From the NCBI RefSeq assembly GCF_010671925.1, contig NZ_JAAHIH010000001.1, positions 1,653,336-1,717,335 of the forward strand: DNA of 64,000 nucleotides. Reading direction: 5' to 3'. Below the pieces are notes generated by a model. The model searched no databases. It was not told the DNA's origin and was given only the letters and a program-made list of their open reading frames with translations. Both the position numbers and the translations under genes were made by a program. The DNA is from Moorena sp. SIOASIH. Lineage in GTDB: Bacteria; Cyanobacteriota; Cyanobacteriia; Cyanobacteriales; Coleofasciculaceae. Positions 9,801-19,268 of this stretch are shown here, piece by piece (positions within the stretch are counted from its first letter, which is position 1; each line of letters opens with the position of its first letter).

Positions 9801-10215
9801 TCGACCAGCAGCTGAACAGGAAGGGGTAGATGTGCGGGAATACAACATTATCTACAAACTCCTGGATGATGTTCAAGGTGCTATGGAAGGTCTGTTAGAG
9901 CCAGAAGAGGTAGAAGAACCATTGGGTGAAGTAGAAGTTCGAGCTGTCTTCCCAGTCGGTCGTGGTGCCGTTGCGGGTTGTTATGTACTCTCAGGCAAAG
10001 CGGTGCGCAATTGCCGTTTACGAGTGCGGCGTGGTGGCAAAACTATCTACGAAGGAGTTTTGGATTCCCTCAAGCGTGTTAAGGATGATGTCAAGGAAGT
10101 CAATGCTGGCTACGAATGTGGTATGGGTGTTGATAAATTCAACGACTGGGCGGAAAAAGATATCATTGAAACCTATCAGATGGTAACCAAACGACGGACT
10201 CTCTCCCTCAAGTAG
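6895..10215 (+). CDS. infB: Translation initiation factor IF-2
   Basis: A 1106-residue protein, long even for cyanobacterial IF-2. The N-terminal IF2_N module ([19 protein letters not shown]) is followed by a disordered, Pro/Lys/Ala-rich linker to about residue 520. It includes 16 tandem KPEPAA-type hexapeptides (154-249). A second IF2_N module (about 523-570: [20 protein letters not shown]) precedes the GTPase. G1 GHVDHGKT is at 606-613, G3 DTPGH at about 656-660, and G4 NKID at about 709-712, all intact. Domains II-IV complete the protein. It delivers fMet-tRNA to the 30S subunit and promotes subunit joining with GTP hydrolysis. Confidence 0.97.
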   Translation: MNSGKVRIYELSRELNLDNKEILSICEGLNIAVKSHSSTITESDAQRIRTTAEKYSDQLAAVSNTEGESSANKGSKLSSGKLIRPPKGERKQQIVELRKHKRSSGNTSSHRSNQMAIPPQAPIKPTAIPPRQPSTLNRPKQVTEQDTKIKQDTKPEPAAKPEPAAKPEPAAKLELAPKPELAPKPEPAAKPEPAAKPEPAAKPEPAAKPEPAAKPETAAKPEPAPKPEPAPKPEPAPKPELAAKPELAAKPVQKVSQDSTASAKVTEKPKLTGPPVRRSQPKTQPAKVERPIKSNQKGSSGSKPVKSPTPNKSPVINKQSTPSETSPPKRSSSPRPTVPELQRPPKRTKPGLDKDNSQVAAIDADSKALTDDVSDQDTNTLVNESEELLKEVKLRRPSVPRPAKKKEWEAENGEEEDKAQKGKSAKLKRRPKMILDDEDDLETESDQIDNKIDGSFSVSLSLARPPKPKSLQKQQSQANTASVSHKKKPAKTSSSNKSDHRDRRRTQKTQPKRPEQIVLRDSLTIRDLANELAIAETDIVKMLFFKGIAVSVTQTLDVPTATMVAQEVGVKVEMEEEASAATKVEMLDVQDLENLERRPPVVTIMGHVDHGKTTLLDAIREAKVAQGEAGGITQHIGAYHVDVEHEDNIQQVVFLDTPGHEAFTAMRARGTKVTDIAVLVVAADDGVQPQTLEAISHARAAEVPMVVAINKIDKAGAQPDRVKQELSERGLVPEEWGGETIMVPVSAIQRENLDSLLEMILLVSELEELSANPDRPAKGTVIEAHLDKARGPVATFLVQNGTLRVGDSLVVGSVFGKVRAMLDDRGQRVEQATPSFAVEVLGLSDVPAAGDEFEVFESEKEARAVASERAQQQRQSRLQTRMKSRRVTLTELSAQAQEGELKELNLILKADVQGSVEAILGSLEQLPQNEVQIRVLLAAPGEVTETDVDLAAASGAVIVGFNTTLAPGARPAAEQEGVDVREYNIIYKLLDDVQGAMEGLLEPEEVEEPLGEVEVRAVFPVGRGAVAGCYVLSGKAVRNCRLRVRRGGKTIYEGVLDSLKRVKDDVKEVNAGYECGMGVDKFNDWAEKDIIETYQMVTKRRTLSLK
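7354..7641 (+). repeat. 16 tandem 18-bp units inside infB
   Basis: A near-identical 18-nt unit (CCCGAACCAGCGGCTAAA and variants) is repeated 16 times in frame. It encodes [24 protein letters not shown] and KPETAA hexapeptides. The neighbouring linker is not repetitive, so this is a recent tandem expansion whose copy number is likely to vary among strains. The unit length keeps the frame. Confidence 0.95.
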
Positions 10216-10261
10216 GGCTGAGGGGTGTTCTTACCCAGGCTTCCCTTGCCGGGTAGGTTGT

Positions 10262-10628
10262 TTTGTTGTTCCCGTAGCGTGGCCTTTTGGCCAAGGTTAA
10301 AGGTTATTTAGCTTCTAGCAAAAGAAGCCCCACAACGAACATGCGCAGCATGAGTGTGGGATTAATTTTGCGCGCCTTTCTGCATCGAATAAGGAAACAA
10401 TTAAAATTGAATATCGTCTATACTAGATGTAGTAGGGAAAATAAATTAAGAGCTAACCGCCACCTACGTGCCTAAAAAATAGAACTTATTGTATTGTTCC
10501 GGATTGTATTGTTCCGGCGCGGAGGGGCATCCCGTGTCGTTAATAAAGCTTACCGAGTATCCAAACCGTTAGGTGGAGTTGGTAAGAAGCCCACACTGTA
10601 ATCTTTGATTAAGTGTGGGAGTATGTCA
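10262..10628 (+). mobile_element. Non-autonomous TnpB-type IS remnant with right end
   Basis: Bases 10522-10628 match the 3' part of the intact tnpB element. GGGGCATCCCGT, then TAAAGCTTACCGAGTATCC and GGTGGAGTTGGTAAGAAGCCC, then a stem CCCACACT/AAGTGTGGG and the terminal GGGAGTATGTCAC. Bases 10325-10372 hold a second, related end-like hairpin (AGAAGCCCCACA...AGTGTGGGATTAATTTTGC) sharing 18 nt with the palindrome at 2990-3042. Bases 10272-10292 hold a GTAGCGTGGCCTTTTGGCC small repeat. No tnpB remains. The terminal bases end 55 nt before the next gene. The left boundary is uncertain. Confidence 0.65.
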
Positions 10629-10683
10629 CCACTTAAGCATTACCCAACTAGATTCATCTGTATTAAATTTTGGTAAGGTGCAT

Positions 10684-10887
10684 ATGGCAAGCTTCGTTAA
10701 ATCCGAATCCGGACAATTAGATCATGACACTCAAGTTTGGGACAGTCTCAAACAAGCCATAGCCGCTAGTTCAGGATTTCAACGCTGGCAAATGGAACAT
10801 CCCTTGGGTGAACAATTTCAGGACTATAGTCTTGATAGCCGAGTGCGTCGTTACTTACGTGAAACTCTAGAAATGCTTGCCTACTGA
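10684..10887 (+). CDS. Small conserved hypothetical protein (67 aa)
   Basis: ATG 10684 is preferred because the upstream extension is IS-end sequence; GGTAAGG at 10671-10677 is a plausible Shine-Dalgarno. The protein begins MASFVKSESGQLDHDTQVW and ends RRYLRETLEMLAY. It is soluble, with an SGFQRWQMEHP core and a C-terminal helix. It looks like a compact cyanobacterial hypothetical family, but no function is known to me. It stands alone between two IS-derived segments. A 10-bp perfect hairpin (10892-10901/10907-10916) just after the stop probably ends its transcript. Confidence 0.65.
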   Translation: MASFVKSESGQLDHDTQVWDSLKQAIAASSGFQRWQMEHPLGEQFQDYSLDSRVRRYLRETLEMLAY

Positions 10888-10891
10888 ACTC

Positions 10892-10916
10892 CCAGATAGG
10901 ATTTGCTCCTATCTGG
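10892..10916 (+). terminator. Hairpin after the 67-aa gene
   Basis: CCAGATAGGA pairs perfectly with TCCTATCTGG around TTTGC, starting 4 nt after the stop codon. It is followed only by a weakly T-rich stretch, so it may be a terminator or an mRNA-stabilising 3' end. Confidence 0.5.
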
Positions 10917-11599
10917 CCTGATGTATTGTGATTTTAATTTATGATTGCTTTGTGGCAGAAACGGGCAAAGCAATAGATAAGCTTGCTTAAAATTCTTCCT
11001 TTTCTTCTTCCAAAAGGAAGAATATCATAAAGTGCAAATTAGTAGTGCTATTTCACTGGTGGTATTTTAAAGATTTAGCCACTCCGCGAGAAGCCCCGCG
11101 CTGTACCGATAGGTCAGCGTCGGGATGATAGCGGGACAATGAAGCAAAGCGGAATTGTCAAGTAGATATTACTGGATTCGGCAAAGCCGACGCTACGCGA
11201 ACAGGGAAACGATCTACCAAGCTTCTAAGTAATTCAGACTGGTTCATTCCCCTTCTTTTTGCTTCTTGCTCTAGTTTCTTTTTCTCATATTCGGCAGGGC
11301 AAACGCATCTAAATTCTAGAAGCCTTACTCAGAAGCGATGCAGTGCGGTCTTGGGGAGGCAGTGCGGTCTTGGGGGTTCCCCCCATGAGCAACTGCCGTG
11401 GTTTCCCCCATGAGCAACTGCATCAAGAGGTGCGACCCGTGGCGAATTTAATTCTTAATGCGGAAAGCGCACCTAACAGAGATTTCAAAAATAATAAGCA
11501 TAAATACTGATCCCATGAATCTGATCTCCAGTAGGCATTTCAAAATTAGATGCGTTTACCCTGTCATATTCGGTTAGCCGAATTGTCATTTTTATTGTT
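10917..11599. other. Intergenic region with hairpin, IS right-end relic and small repeats
   Basis: No gene is seen. A perfect 12-bp hairpin lies at 10992-11003/11012-11023 (ATTCTTCCTTTT/AAAAGGAAGAAT). Bases 11089-11133 resemble the intact element's right-end stem (GAGAAGCCCCGCGCTGTACCGATAGGTCAGCGTCGGGA) but lose the final GTATGTCAC. Bases 11176-11202 are a small dispersed repeat whose 24-nt core (TCGGCAAAGCCG...) matches an insertion in the second tnpB. Bases 11337-11420 hold two copies of the GCGGTCTTGGGG...CCCCCATGAGCAACTGC repeat. A CGACCCGTGGCGAATTTAATT repeat lies near 11428. Confidence 0.55.
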
Positions 11600-13020
11600 T
11601 TCATTCTGACTTGCCGGAGATGAAACCTTATCAGAGGGTCGCCTTACTACAAAAAGATTTAACCCTTAACTCACAGACTGCCAACTATAAAGGCTCCACT
11701 CTTTTTGCGAGAACTTCTGACCATTTGACTAGCTGTATACTAGAATAGTAACAGGTCGATAAACAGGAGGGCAACAAATGAGATCTGCCTATCAGTACAG
11801 ATTACGACTAACCAAGTCTCAGGTCGTCAAATTAGAGAAGTGGCTAGATATGTTACGCCATCAGTACAACTATTTACTGGCTGATAGATTCAACTGGTAC
11901 GAACAGAATCGTTGTGCCACAAATGCCTGCCCACTTGTTTGTCATTTACCAGAATTAAGAGATAATCCTGACTACTTTTCACAGAAGAAAACCCTTCCTA
12001 GTCTTAAGAAAAATAGACCATGGTATGGAGAGGTTTACTCTCAAGTATTACAGGACTGCCTAAAAAGGGTAGATCTGGCTTTTAAGAGGTTTATCAAAGG
12101 AGATTGCAAGGGAGTAAGAAGTGGGAGACCAAGGTTTAAGAGTAAAAACAGATATCGTTCTTTGACCTTCCCGTCTCTTGGGAAAAATCCAATTAGTGGC
12201 AATTTTTTGAAGCTACCAAAATTTGGAGAAGTCAAAATGGTCTACCACAGGCCAATTCCTGACGGATTCAAAGTCAAGACAGCCACGATTACCCGAAATG
12301 CTGACGGTTATTACGTTACCTTGTCTATTCAAGATGATTCAGTCCCGGACATTATCCCTATTGATGAAGTCTCCAATCCGATTGGGATTGACATGGGAAT
12401 TAAGTCATTTTTGGTTAAATCTGATGGGACTGAAGTAGCAATCCCTCAATTTTACCGGAAAGCTCAAAAACGCCTTAAAAAAGTCCAGAAAGCTGTTAGT
12501 CGATCCAAGAAAGGAAGTAATAACAGGAAAAGAGCTGTAGTCAAATTGGGCAAAGCCCATAAAAAAGTGGCTGACACCCGTAAGGATTTTCATTTTAAAA
12601 CAGCGAAAGGGTTGCTAGATAGCCACGATCTGGTAGCTCACGAAAAGCTAAATATCAAAGGTCTGGCCAAGACTAAAATGGCTAAATCAGTTCTAGATGC
12701 TGGATGGGGTCAATTCCTGTCGATTTTATCAACCAAAGCCGAGAATGCTGGGTTGGTAACAAAAGCAGTGAACCCCAAAAACACTAGTCAGAACTGTTCT
12801 AACTGTGGGAAAAAAGTACCGAAAAAACTAAAAGACCGCATCCATTCTTGCCCTCATTGTGGTTACACAGAAGATAGGGATATAAATGCGGCTAAGAATA
12901 TCTTGAATTTGGCGGTGGGGCATCCCGTCAGTAGTAAAGCTTACCGAGTATCCCAACCGTTGGGTGGAGTTGGTAAGAAGCCCGCACTGTACCGATAGGT
13001 CAGTGTCGGGAGTATGTCAC
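11600..13020 (+). mobile_element. TnpB-only IS200/IS605-family element, apparently intact
   Basis: It comprises a left end with inverted structures (AACCTTATCAGAGGGTCGCCTTA near 11625-11645), tnpB, and a right end. The right end has a CCCGCACTG/CAGTGTCGGG stem at 12980-13009 and terminal GGGAGTATGTCAC at 13008-13020. Two remnants in this window (338 and 10628) share exactly this terminal sequence, which fixes the right boundary. No tnpA is present, so movement would need a Y1 transposase in trans. The left boundary is estimated. Confidence 0.75.
11778..12998 (+). CDS. tnpB: TnpB, RNA-guided endonuclease of IS200/IS605 family
   Basis: A 406-residue, full-length protein; GGAGGG at 11767-11772 precedes ATG 11778. 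The N-terminal wedge/REC-like part (OrfB_IS605 type) is followed by a RuvC-like nuclease. D205 sits in GIDMG, E289 in AHEKLNI and D366 in [10 protein letters not shown]. The zinc-finger cysteines C340, C343, C358 and C361 are all present. TnpB proteins cut DNA beside a TAM under guidance of an RNA made from the element's right end. Here that RNA would overlap the end of the gene and use DNA beyond 13020 as guide. All catalytic residues being intact suggests a functional nuclease. Confidence 0.93.
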   Translation: MRSAYQYRLRLTKSQVVKLEKWLDMLRHQYNYLLADRFNWYEQNRCATNACPLVCHLPELRDNPDYFSQKKTLPSLKKNRPWYGEVYSQVLQDCLKRVDLAFKRFIKGDCKGVRSGRPRFKSKNRYRSLTFPSLGKNPISGNFLKLPKFGEVKMVYHRPIPDGFKVKTATITRNADGYYVTLSIQDDSVPDIIPIDEVSNPIGIDMGIKSFLVKSDGTEVAIPQFYRKAQKRLKKVQKAVSRSKKGSNNRKRAVVKLGKAHKKVADTRKDFHFKTAKGLLDSHDLVAHEKLNIKGLAKTKMAKSVLDAGWGQFLSILSTKAENAGLVTKAVNPKNTSQNCSNCGKKVPKKLKDRIHSCPHCGYTEDRDINAAKNILNLAVGHPVSSKAYRVSQPLGGVGKKPALYR

Positions 13021-13036
13021 GTAGGTAGAAGTCAAC
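12885..13036 (+). ncRNA. Putative right-end guide RNA (reRNA/omega RNA) scaffold
   Basis: By analogy with characterised TnpB systems, the scaffold covers the 3' end of tnpB and the right end up to 13020, and the guide is the ~16 nt that follow. Support here is comparative. The block from GGGGCATCCCGT (12917) to the terminal GTCAC (13020) is retained in the tnpB-less remnant at 10522-10628, and its final stem and end also at 338-396. The stem pairs CCCGCACTG/CAGTGTCGGG here, CCCACACT/AGTGTGGG there. The exact 5' end cannot be set from sequence. Confidence 0.5.
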
Positions 13037-13102
13037 CATTACTGCTGGACGAAAGACAAATGACGAAGGATAATTAGCATTGCTGCTGATTTAGGAGAAG
13101 AC

Positions 13103-13510
13103 ATGGCCTTTGAATATCCTGATGACCTGAAATACCTTGATAGCCACGAATATGTGCGGCTTGATGGAGAAATTGCCACTATTGGTATTACCGCCTTTGC
13201 CATTGACCAACTGGGTGACTTAGTTCTTCTGGAACTCCCAGAAATTGACGACACCATCGAGAAGGGTAACAAAGAAAATGACAAAAGCTTTGGTACCATA
13301 GAATCGGTCAAGGCCGTTTCGGATCTATATTCCCCGGTATCGGGTACGGTGGTTGAACGAAATGAGGAGATGATCAAGGATCCTGAACAGATTGCAAAAG
13401 ACCCCTATGGTGAAGGCTGGTTAATTAAAGTGCGGCTCAATGACCCTGATCACCCACTGGAGGGTGTCCTTTCTGCTGAGGAGTACCGTGCCAAAGTCGA
13501 GGCAGAGTAG
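13103..13510 (+). CDS. gcvH: Glycine cleavage system H protein
   Basis: A 135-residue lipoyl-carrier protein of normal length, with ATG 13103 preceded by AGGAGAAG. The lipoylation site is K70 in [18 protein letters not shown], embedded in the conserved hammerhead fold. It shuttles the aminomethyl group from the P protein to the T protein in the glycine cleavage complex, needed in cyanobacteria for photorespiratory glycine metabolism. It lies just upstream of gcvP on the same strand. The TnpB element ends only 82 nt before it, so its promoter is within or very near the element's flank. Confidence 0.96.
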   Translation: MAFEYPDDLKYLDSHEYVRLDGEIATIGITAFAIDQLGDLVLLELPEIDDTIEKGNKENDKSFGTIESVKAVSDLYSPVSGTVVERNEEMIKDPEQIAKDPYGEGWLIKVRLNDPDHPLEGVLSAEEYRAKVEAE

Positions 13511-13823
13511 ACTATAAATTGGTTTTAAAAGCAAGTAACTAAAGATACAGCTATTGCGAAGGTTCTGTAAAAAACTGATAAGTAGGGTTGTCATAACTGA
13601 ACCCGGCTCTGTAAAGTTGTGTATCTAGAACCAATCTAGCAACACGCCTAGGTTGTCATATGCTAGGTTCTCTTAATGTATATTTAGAACTAAAGCAATT
13701 TAGTTCTAAATCCCTTTAGTTATACATCCGGGCTTTGTGTATCTATAGATTTACCAACTTAGGGGGTCACAGCCCTCAAAAGTGACCTCCAGCTTCGCTG
13801 CTTAATTCACAAATTGTTTTACT
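13511..13823. other. gcvH-gcvP spacer with perfect hairpin
   Basis: A 13-bp perfect stem at 13682-13694/13699-13711 (ATTTAGAACTAAA, loop GCAA, TTTAGTTCTAAAT) lies about 110 nt before gcvP. It may be a terminator for gcvH or part of the gcvP leader. I see no glycine-riboswitch core here. Confidence 0.5.
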
Positions 13824-16793
13824 ATGCAGAATTTGGATATCCAGGATCAAAAAAATAGAGCAAATACTCAGTCGTTGCTGAAATCTGACCCTATTCTTTC
13901 CGCATCGCCAACAATACCATCTACCGATGCTTTTGTCAATCGACACATAGGTCCAAATCCAGATGCAATAGAGCAAATGCTCAACCTCCTGGGTATATCC
14001 AGTATAGACAGCCTGATTGAGCAAACTGTACCCGCCGCTATTTGGCTTAATCAAACCCTGCAGTTACCACCAGCACAAAGCGAGTATGCTGCTCTGGCTC
14101 AGCTAAAAAACATTGCGTCTAAGAATCAAGTATTCCGGTCTTTGATTGGCATGGGATATTACGACTGCATTACCCCACCTGTAATTCAACGGAATATCCT
14201 AGAAAATCCTGGTTGGTACACGGCTTACACCCCTTACCAAGCAGAAATTGCTCAGGGGCGACTCGAAGCACTACTCAACTTCCAGACTATGATTATAGAC
14301 TTGACTGGTCTGGAAATTGCTAATGCTTCCTTGCTAGATGAAGGAACAGCAGCAGCGGAAGCTATGAGCATGAGCTATGGTCTGTGTAAGACGAAAGCCA
14401 AACACTTCTTTGTTTCCCAAACCTGTCATCCCCAAACTATAGCAGTGGTACAAACCAGGGCTAGACCTTTGGGAATTGAGGTGATTGTTGGTGACCACCG
14501 CACTTGTGAATTTGACCAAGACATTTTTGGAGCTCTGCTTCAGTACCCAGCAACGGATGGCACTATATACGATTATCGGGAATTTATTGATAAGGCTCAT
14601 GGTGCTAAAGCCTTAGTAACTGTGGCAGCTGACATTCTAAGCCTTACCCTCCTTACACCCCCTGGGGAATTTGGGGCTGATATTGCCATAGGTTGCACCC
14701 AGCGCTTTGGCGTTCCCCTAGGATATGGGGGACCTCATGCAGCTTATTTTGCTACTCGGGCAGCTTATAAACGGCAAGTACCAGGACGTATCGTTGGTGT
14801 ATCAAAAGATGCTAATGGTAAACCAGCACTGCGCTTGGCACTGCAAACCCGTGAACAACATATCCGTCGTGACAAAGCCACCAGCAATATTTGTACTGCG
14901 CAAGTGCTGTTGGCGGTGATGGCGTCAATGTATACAGTGTATCATGGGCGAGAGGGCATTAAACGTATTGCCGAGAGAATTCATCAATTAACGGTTATCC
15001 TGGCGGAGGGACTGAAACGCTTAGGTTACAGTATTAGCTCAGAACCGTTTTTTGATACCTTGCGCGTAGAATTAAGCGATCGCTCTGTGTCCGGAATTAT
15101 CGAAGCAGCTGAAGCACGTCAAATTAACCTACGTATTATTGATTCAACTACTATCGGAATTTCCCTGGATGAGACAACGACAGCTAGGGATTTAGTAGAC
15201 TTGTGGGAAATTTTTGCAAGTTTAGGGGAACCAAGCAGTGCATCCCTACTCTTTACTGTGGAAGAGTTGGCGGCTGAGGTAACACGTAAGGTGGCAGCTG
15301 ATTTTAATGAACCATTTGCTCGCCGTAGTACCTACTTAACCAACCCAGTATTCAACCGCTATCACTCAGAAACCGAGTTACTACGCTATTTGCACCGCCT
15401 GGAAAGTAAGGATTTGGCTCTAAACACCTCCATGATTCCTCTGGGTTCGTGTACCATGAAGCTGAATGCCACTGCTGAGATGATGCCAGTGACATGGCCG
15501 GAATTTGGCAAGATTCATCCTTTTGCTCCCTTGTCCCAAACTCAGGGATATCAAATCCTATTCCAGCAGCTGGAAGAATGGTTAGCAGAAATTACTGGCT
15601 TTGCTGGCATTTCTCTTCAACCTAATGCTGGTTCCCAAGGGGAATATGCAGGATTACTCACTATTTGTAAGTACCATGAAAACCGGGGAGAAGGCGATCG
15701 CAATATCTGTCTAATTCCTACTTCTGCCCATGGAACCAATCCCGCCAGTGCGGTGATGGCTGGTTTAAAGGTGGTGGCTGTTGCTTGTGATCAGATGGGC
15801 AACATTGATTTAGATGATTTGAGGAAGAAGGCTGAGCACCATAGCCAAAACCTAGCTGCTCTGATGGTGACTTATCCATCTACCCATGGTGTGTTTGAAC
15901 AAGAGATTAAAGATATCTGTGCCATTGTCCACAACCATGGGGGACAGGTTTATATGGATGGGGCGAATATGAATGCCCAAGTGGGACTGTGCCGTCCGGG
16001 GGACTTTGGGGCAGATGTGTGTCACTTGAACCTGCACAAAACCTTCTGTATTCCCCATGGTGGGGGTGGACCTGGTATGGGACCAATTGGGGTGATGCCT
16101 CACTTAGTACCATTCCTGCCCAAAACCTTACAGCCTCAACCTTCAACCTTATCTATTGGTGCCATTTCTGCGGCACCCTGGGGAAGTGCCAGCATTCTAC
16201 CGATTTCCTGGATGTATATTGCCATGATGGGGAGTGGGGGGTTAACTGAGGCGACTAAGGTGGCTATTCTTAATGCTAATTACATGGCTAAGCGGTTAGA
16301 CCCTTACTATCCTGTTCTGTACAAGGGGAACAATGGATTAGTGGCTCATGAGTGTATTGTAGATTTGCGATCGCTTAAAAAGTCTGCGGGCATCGAAGTG
16401 GATGATATTGCCAAACGCCTGATGGATTATGGTTTCCATGCTCCAACGGTATCCTGGCCTGTAGCAGGGACAATGATGGTGGAACCTACTGAAAGTGAGT
16501 CGAAGGAGGAACTCGACCGTTTCTGTGATGCCATGATTGCTATCCGCCAGGAAATTAAAGCGATTGAATCGGGTCAGGTAGACCAAACGGACAATCAGCT
16601 GAAGAATGCTCCCCATACAGCAGAAGCCTTGATGGTCAGTGAATGGACTCATCCCTATACCCGTGAGGAAGCCGCATACCCGGCATCTTGGTTAAGGGAA
16701 CACAAGTTTTGGCCTGTGGCAGGGCGCATTGATAATGCCTTTGGGGATAGGAATTTGGTTTGTTCTTGTGAGGGAATGGAGGCCTACATCTAA
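13824..16793 (+). CDS. gcvP: Glycine dehydrogenase (decarboxylating), P protein
   Basis: A 989-residue single-chain P protein. The N-terminal half starts at [17 protein letters not shown], with the conserved [21 protein letters not shown] near residues 109-129. The C-terminal half carries the PLP lysine K739 in [19 protein letters not shown]. It decarboxylates glycine and loads the aminomethyl group on GcvH. Length and motifs are normal. It follows gcvH after 313 nt; gcvT is not in the window. The repeat array after its stop suggests no downstream partner. Confidence 0.97.
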   Translation: MQNLDIQDQKNRANTQSLLKSDPILSASPTIPSTDAFVNRHIGPNPDAIEQMLNLLGISSIDSLIEQTVPAAIWLNQTLQLPPAQSEYAALAQLKNIASKNQVFRSLIGMGYYDCITPPVIQRNILENPGWYTAYTPYQAEIAQGRLEALLNFQTMIIDLTGLEIANASLLDEGTAAAEAMSMSYGLCKTKAKHFFVSQTCHPQTIAVVQTRARPLGIEVIVGDHRTCEFDQDIFGALLQYPATDGTIYDYREFIDKAHGAKALVTVAADILSLTLLTPPGEFGADIAIGCTQRFGVPLGYGGPHAAYFATRAAYKRQVPGRIVGVSKDANGKPALRLALQTREQHIRRDKATSNICTAQVLLAVMASMYTVYHGREGIKRIAERIHQLTVILAEGLKRLGYSISSEPFFDTLRVELSDRSVSGIIEAAEARQINLRIIDSTTIGISLDETTTARDLVDLWEIFASLGEPSSASLLFTVEELAAEVTRKVAADFNEPFARRSTYLTNPVFNRYHSETELLRYLHRLESKDLALNTSMIPLGSCTMKLNATAEMMPVTWPEFGKIHPFAPLSQTQGYQILFQQLEEWLAEITGFAGISLQPNAGSQGEYAGLLTICKYHENRGEGDRNICLIPTSAHGTNPASAVMAGLKVVAVACDQMGNIDLDDLRKKAEHHSQNLAALMVTYPSTHGVFEQEIKDICAIVHNHGGQVYMDGANMNAQVGLCRPGDFGADVCHLNLHKTFCIPHGGGGPGMGPIGVMPHLVPFLPKTLQPQPSTLSIGAISAAPWGSASILPISWMYIAMMGSGGLTEATKVAILNANYMAKRLDPYYPVLYKGNNGLVAHECIVDLRSLKKSAGIEVDDIAKRLMDYGFHAPTVSWPVAGTMMVEPTESESKEELDRFCDAMIAIRQEIKAIESGQVDQTDNQLKNAPHTAEALMVSEWTHPYTREEAAYPASWLREHKFWPVAGRIDNAFGDRNLVCSCEGMEAYI

Positions 16794-16799
16794 CTCCAA

Positions 16800-17020
16800 A
16801 GTCAAGTTGGGAGTGTGGGGAGATGGGGAGATGGGGAGATGGGGAGATGGGAAAATCGGGAGATTTTTATTTAGGGTAATTATCCTGACATGATATAACT
16901 CGGTTATTAACGGGGGTTAGGGTGATTCCGACTCCCGACTCCCGACTCCCGACTCCCGATTCCCGATTCCCGATTCCCGACTCCCTACTCCCTACTCCCT
17001 ACTCCCTACTCCCTACTGAG
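16800..17020. repeat. Octamer and heptamer tandem repeats after gcvP
   Basis: GGGGAGAT units (about 16818-16850) are followed by CGACTCC, CGATTCC and CTACTCC heptamers (16927-17017), ending directly beside the next gene's 3' end. The heptamer is the complement of the GGGAGTA/GGGAGTC family found throughout the window. Confidence 0.9.
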
Positions 17021-17022
17021 TA

Positions 17023-17577
17023 TTAACGCGGTGAACCAAACACCTGCACCCAGTAGTGGCGATAGGGGCTGGAAGGATCGCTGACATAACCAAAGCCAAT
17101 TTCTTGATACTGAGGCTTGAGTATATTACGGCGATGACCAGTGCTTCCCATCCATTGCCTAATGGTTTGAGCAGGAGTCGAGTAACCTGCAGCAATGTTT
17201 TCACCAACATAGGAATAGAGGTAACCTGCTGCCTTAGCGCGATCGCTTATTTTAGAACCATCAGAACCAGTATGACTGAAAAAACCATTGCGCACCATAT
17301 CTTCAGCGTGTAGCTGTGCGGCTTGACTTAGCTCAGCAGAAAGCTGTAATGGTGGCAAGCCAGCTTTTCGCCGTTCAGCATTGGTTAGTCCAAGCAACTC
17401 AGTATTGAATTTAGCTAAGGATGAGCTACTGGTCACCACAGTTATCTGCTCCTGAGAACCTCTCTGGAGGGTGTTATTGGAATAAGTGTTAGCCACAACT
17501 GAGCTAGACTGAAGCGCTATTTCAGATAATCCGAGCAAAGTAAGCGGAGCAATTGCCCAAAAATGGATTCTATGCAT
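17023..17577 (-). CDS. Secreted CAP/SCP-domain protein
   Basis: A 184-residue protein with an N-terminal hydrophobic segment (FWAIAPLTLLGLSEIALQSSS), probably a signal peptide with cleavage near SSSVVA. The CAP (SCP, PR-1-like) domain covers about residues 55-182. Visible motifs are LTNAERRKAGLPPLQLS, LHAEDMVRNGFFSHTGSDGS, VGENIAAGY, TGHRRNILKPQYQEIGFGY and HYWVQVFG. The His and Glu residues of the CAP cavity are retained. Bacterial CAP proteins are extracellular or periplasmic, with variable roles in lipid, metal or peptidoglycan binding; the function here is not determinable. It is a single gene, unrelated to the neighbours. Confidence 0.88.
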   Translation of the reverse strand: MHRIHFWAIAPLTLLGLSEIALQSSSVVANTYSNNTLQRGSQEQITVVTSSSSLAKFNTELLGLTNAERRKAGLPPLQLSAELSQAAQLHAEDMVRNGFFSHTGSDGSKISDRAKAAGYLYSYVGENIAAGYSTPAQTIRQWMGSTGHRRNILKPQYQEIGFGYVSDPSSPYRHYWVQVFGSPR

Positions 17578-18486
17578 AAATTACCTCATGGGTTAATATC
17601 TGCAACAGATCTGATGGCACCCGGTCGCCATTAAAATGGCGCTAGATAGATAGCTGAGGGGGTGACAACAAGGCTAAAAAGTAGACAGGGTGTGGGGTGT
17701 GGGGTGTGGGGTATGGGGAAAATAGAACCGAATTTGGAGTGACCCCAGCGATTTACTTGGGTCCGAAACCTGATTCAAGCGTCCCTACCAACGTGGCCAG
17801 CTCCTGATCTTCCCCTACACCCTTCACCCCACACCCCACACCCCACACCCAGTAAGGCTTTTAAGGCTGTTTGTCACCCCTTCAGGATAGATAGAGCAAT
17901 CCTATTCAACTTTTCAAGGGGATTGCTTTATTTATCGACTAACTCGGAGCTGAAAAGGTTCCCTAGTTCTGAGGTTTATGGAAAATTTTACAGGGGAGGG
18001 TTTTTTTCGTTCGCGTAGCCTGGCCGAAAGGCCAATCGCGTAGCGTGACCTATTTGCCATCGCATTTTTATTCCTTGATTCTCATGCCTTTTTATAACTA
18101 TTAATAGTTAAATATATGTAAGCTATCAGCTATTAGCTTTTGAAGAAAACACGTAACCATTGCTTTCATCTCTGTTACGTCAGCTGACTGCTGATAGCTG
18201 ACCGCTGATAGCTTAATGCTTACACTTTTTAAAAATGGTTCTTCAGTACCTACTATGCTAAATTTCCAGTTAAAAAAACTCAGAAAGCTTGCTGAATAAG
18301 GGTTATAAGGCAATTTAACTAATAAAATTTTCCTTTATACTGCCTCTTTACCCTGCTCCGTTCGCGTAGCGTGGCCAACGGCCTCAGTCCCTGCTCCGTT
18401 CGCGTAGCGTGGCCAACGGCCTCAGTCCCTTTGCCAAAGTGTTTATTTAGCATAACAAGTACGGAAGAGCCTTAAAAATAACGTTT
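17578..18486. other. Repeat-rich intergenic region
   Basis: No gene is seen. GGGGTGT heptamers at 17690-17715 face complementary CCCCACA heptamers at 17823-17852, so the segment between could form a long imperfect hairpin. Bases 17997-18062 hold TTCGCGTAGCCTGGCCGAAAGGCC-type small repeats. Bases 18115-18215 carry AGCTATCAGC and GCTGATAGCTGACCGC repeats. Bases 18356-18428 are two tandem copies of a 37-bp repeat built on CCGTTCGCGTAGCGTGGCC and AACGGCCTCAGTCCC. Confidence 0.65.
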
Positions 18487-19005
18487 CTAGGAACGATGAC
18501 GAATCACTCCCGGTAACTGGCGCAGCACATCATTTTTATATCCAGCGAATTTTTTAATAGCATCTTGATTGACAATATTCTTTTTAGGAAGATTAACAGT
18601 AATGGTTTCTTCCATTTGCCATGGATCAAAGTTTTGCCAGTTTTCAAAGTAGGCTTGCAAGTACAGCCAATAGGCTAGATCGAGCTGAGCATCGTATACA
18701 ATCAGGATACATGGCATTGGTTCTTTTAACCATGGCTCTATGTCTGAGCGTCCTAGGGGAAAGCCTATGGTATCTTGGTCTGCGGCTAGCATGCTCAGAA
18801 AATCCGTTGCCTTTAGCTTGACGTGAATTTTACCATTTTCAAGTTCACAATTGGTATCATAGGTAAAGATAATCAAGTCAAAACCATAGGTATACCCAAG
18901 CTCAACTCGTTCTACGGAGTAACCACATAATAATACATATCTTTCCACATAATTGATACTGATATCAGCAATAATTTGTTCTCTCGGTCGTTTATTTTTA
19001 TTCAT
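18487..19005 (-). CDS. DUF4365-domain protein
   Basis: Starting at the ATG at 19005 gives 172 residues beginning MNKNKRPREQIIADISINY; a further upstream start (19056) would run into repeat DNA. REQIIAD...GYSVERVELGYTYGFDLIIFTY, IHVKLKATDF and CILIVYDAQLDLAYWLYLQAYF match the pattern of DUF4365 proteins, which have a restriction-endonuclease-like fold with a D...(Q/K)xK core (FDLIIF, HVKLKAT). Such proteins often occur alone or beside defence genes; here there is no partner. The biochemical role is unknown. Confidence 0.7.
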   Translation of the reverse strand: MNKNKRPREQIIADISINYVERYVLLCGYSVERVELGYTYGFDLIIFTYDTNCELENGKIHVKLKATDFLSMLAADQDTIGFPLGRSDIEPWLKEPMPCILIVYDAQLDLAYWLYLQAYFENWQNFDPWQMEETITVNLPKKNIVNQDAIKKFAGYKNDVLRQLPGVIRHRS

Positions 19006-19042
19006 TGACCGGAAGCAATAGAAATGGTTTACTCTATAGCTT

Positions 19043-19190
19043 ACAGCAGTTTTCAATTGGGTCAGTACTTTCGTTCTGGGTTTTAGGGAGTAGGGAGTAG
19101 GGAGTAGGGAGTCGGGAGTCGGGAGTCGGGAGTCGGGAGTCGGGAGTGGTAAAAAATCCTGTTTACCTGTGTACTGTGTACCTGCATCGC
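19043..19190. mobile_element. Degraded TATAGC-family MITE with heptamer array
   Basis: It begins CTATAGCTTACAGCAGTTTTC, followed by AATTGGGTCAGTACTTTCG and GTTCTGGGTTTTAGGGAG, the internal order of other family members. A GGGAGTA/GGGAGTC heptamer array (19086-19147) and AAAAAATCCTGTTTACCTGTG follow. The right TIR is lost. Confidence 0.6.
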
Positions 19191-19195
19191 TAAAT

Positions 19196-19235
19196 AAAAG
19201 CGATCGCTTATCTATGGAGATACGCGATCGCTTTT
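19196..19235. terminator. HIP1-based bidirectional hairpin terminator
   Basis: AAAAGCGATCGC (19196-19207) pairs perfectly with GCGATCGCTTTT (19224-19235) around a 16-nt loop. A-tract and T-tract flank the stem, so it can serve the minus-strand gene at 19269-19781. Each arm contains a complete HIP1 octamer. Confidence 0.65.
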
Positions 19236-19268
19236 AGTATTCAGAGATTATCCAATGAAAAATCCGAT

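Noticed and set aside
13511..13823. Glycine riboswitch upstream of gcvP
   Set aside because: I could not find the conserved glycine-aptamer core; only a simple hairpin is visible.
15852..16652. Open frames on both strands within gcvP
   Set aside because: They are shadows of the conserved gcvP coding sequence.
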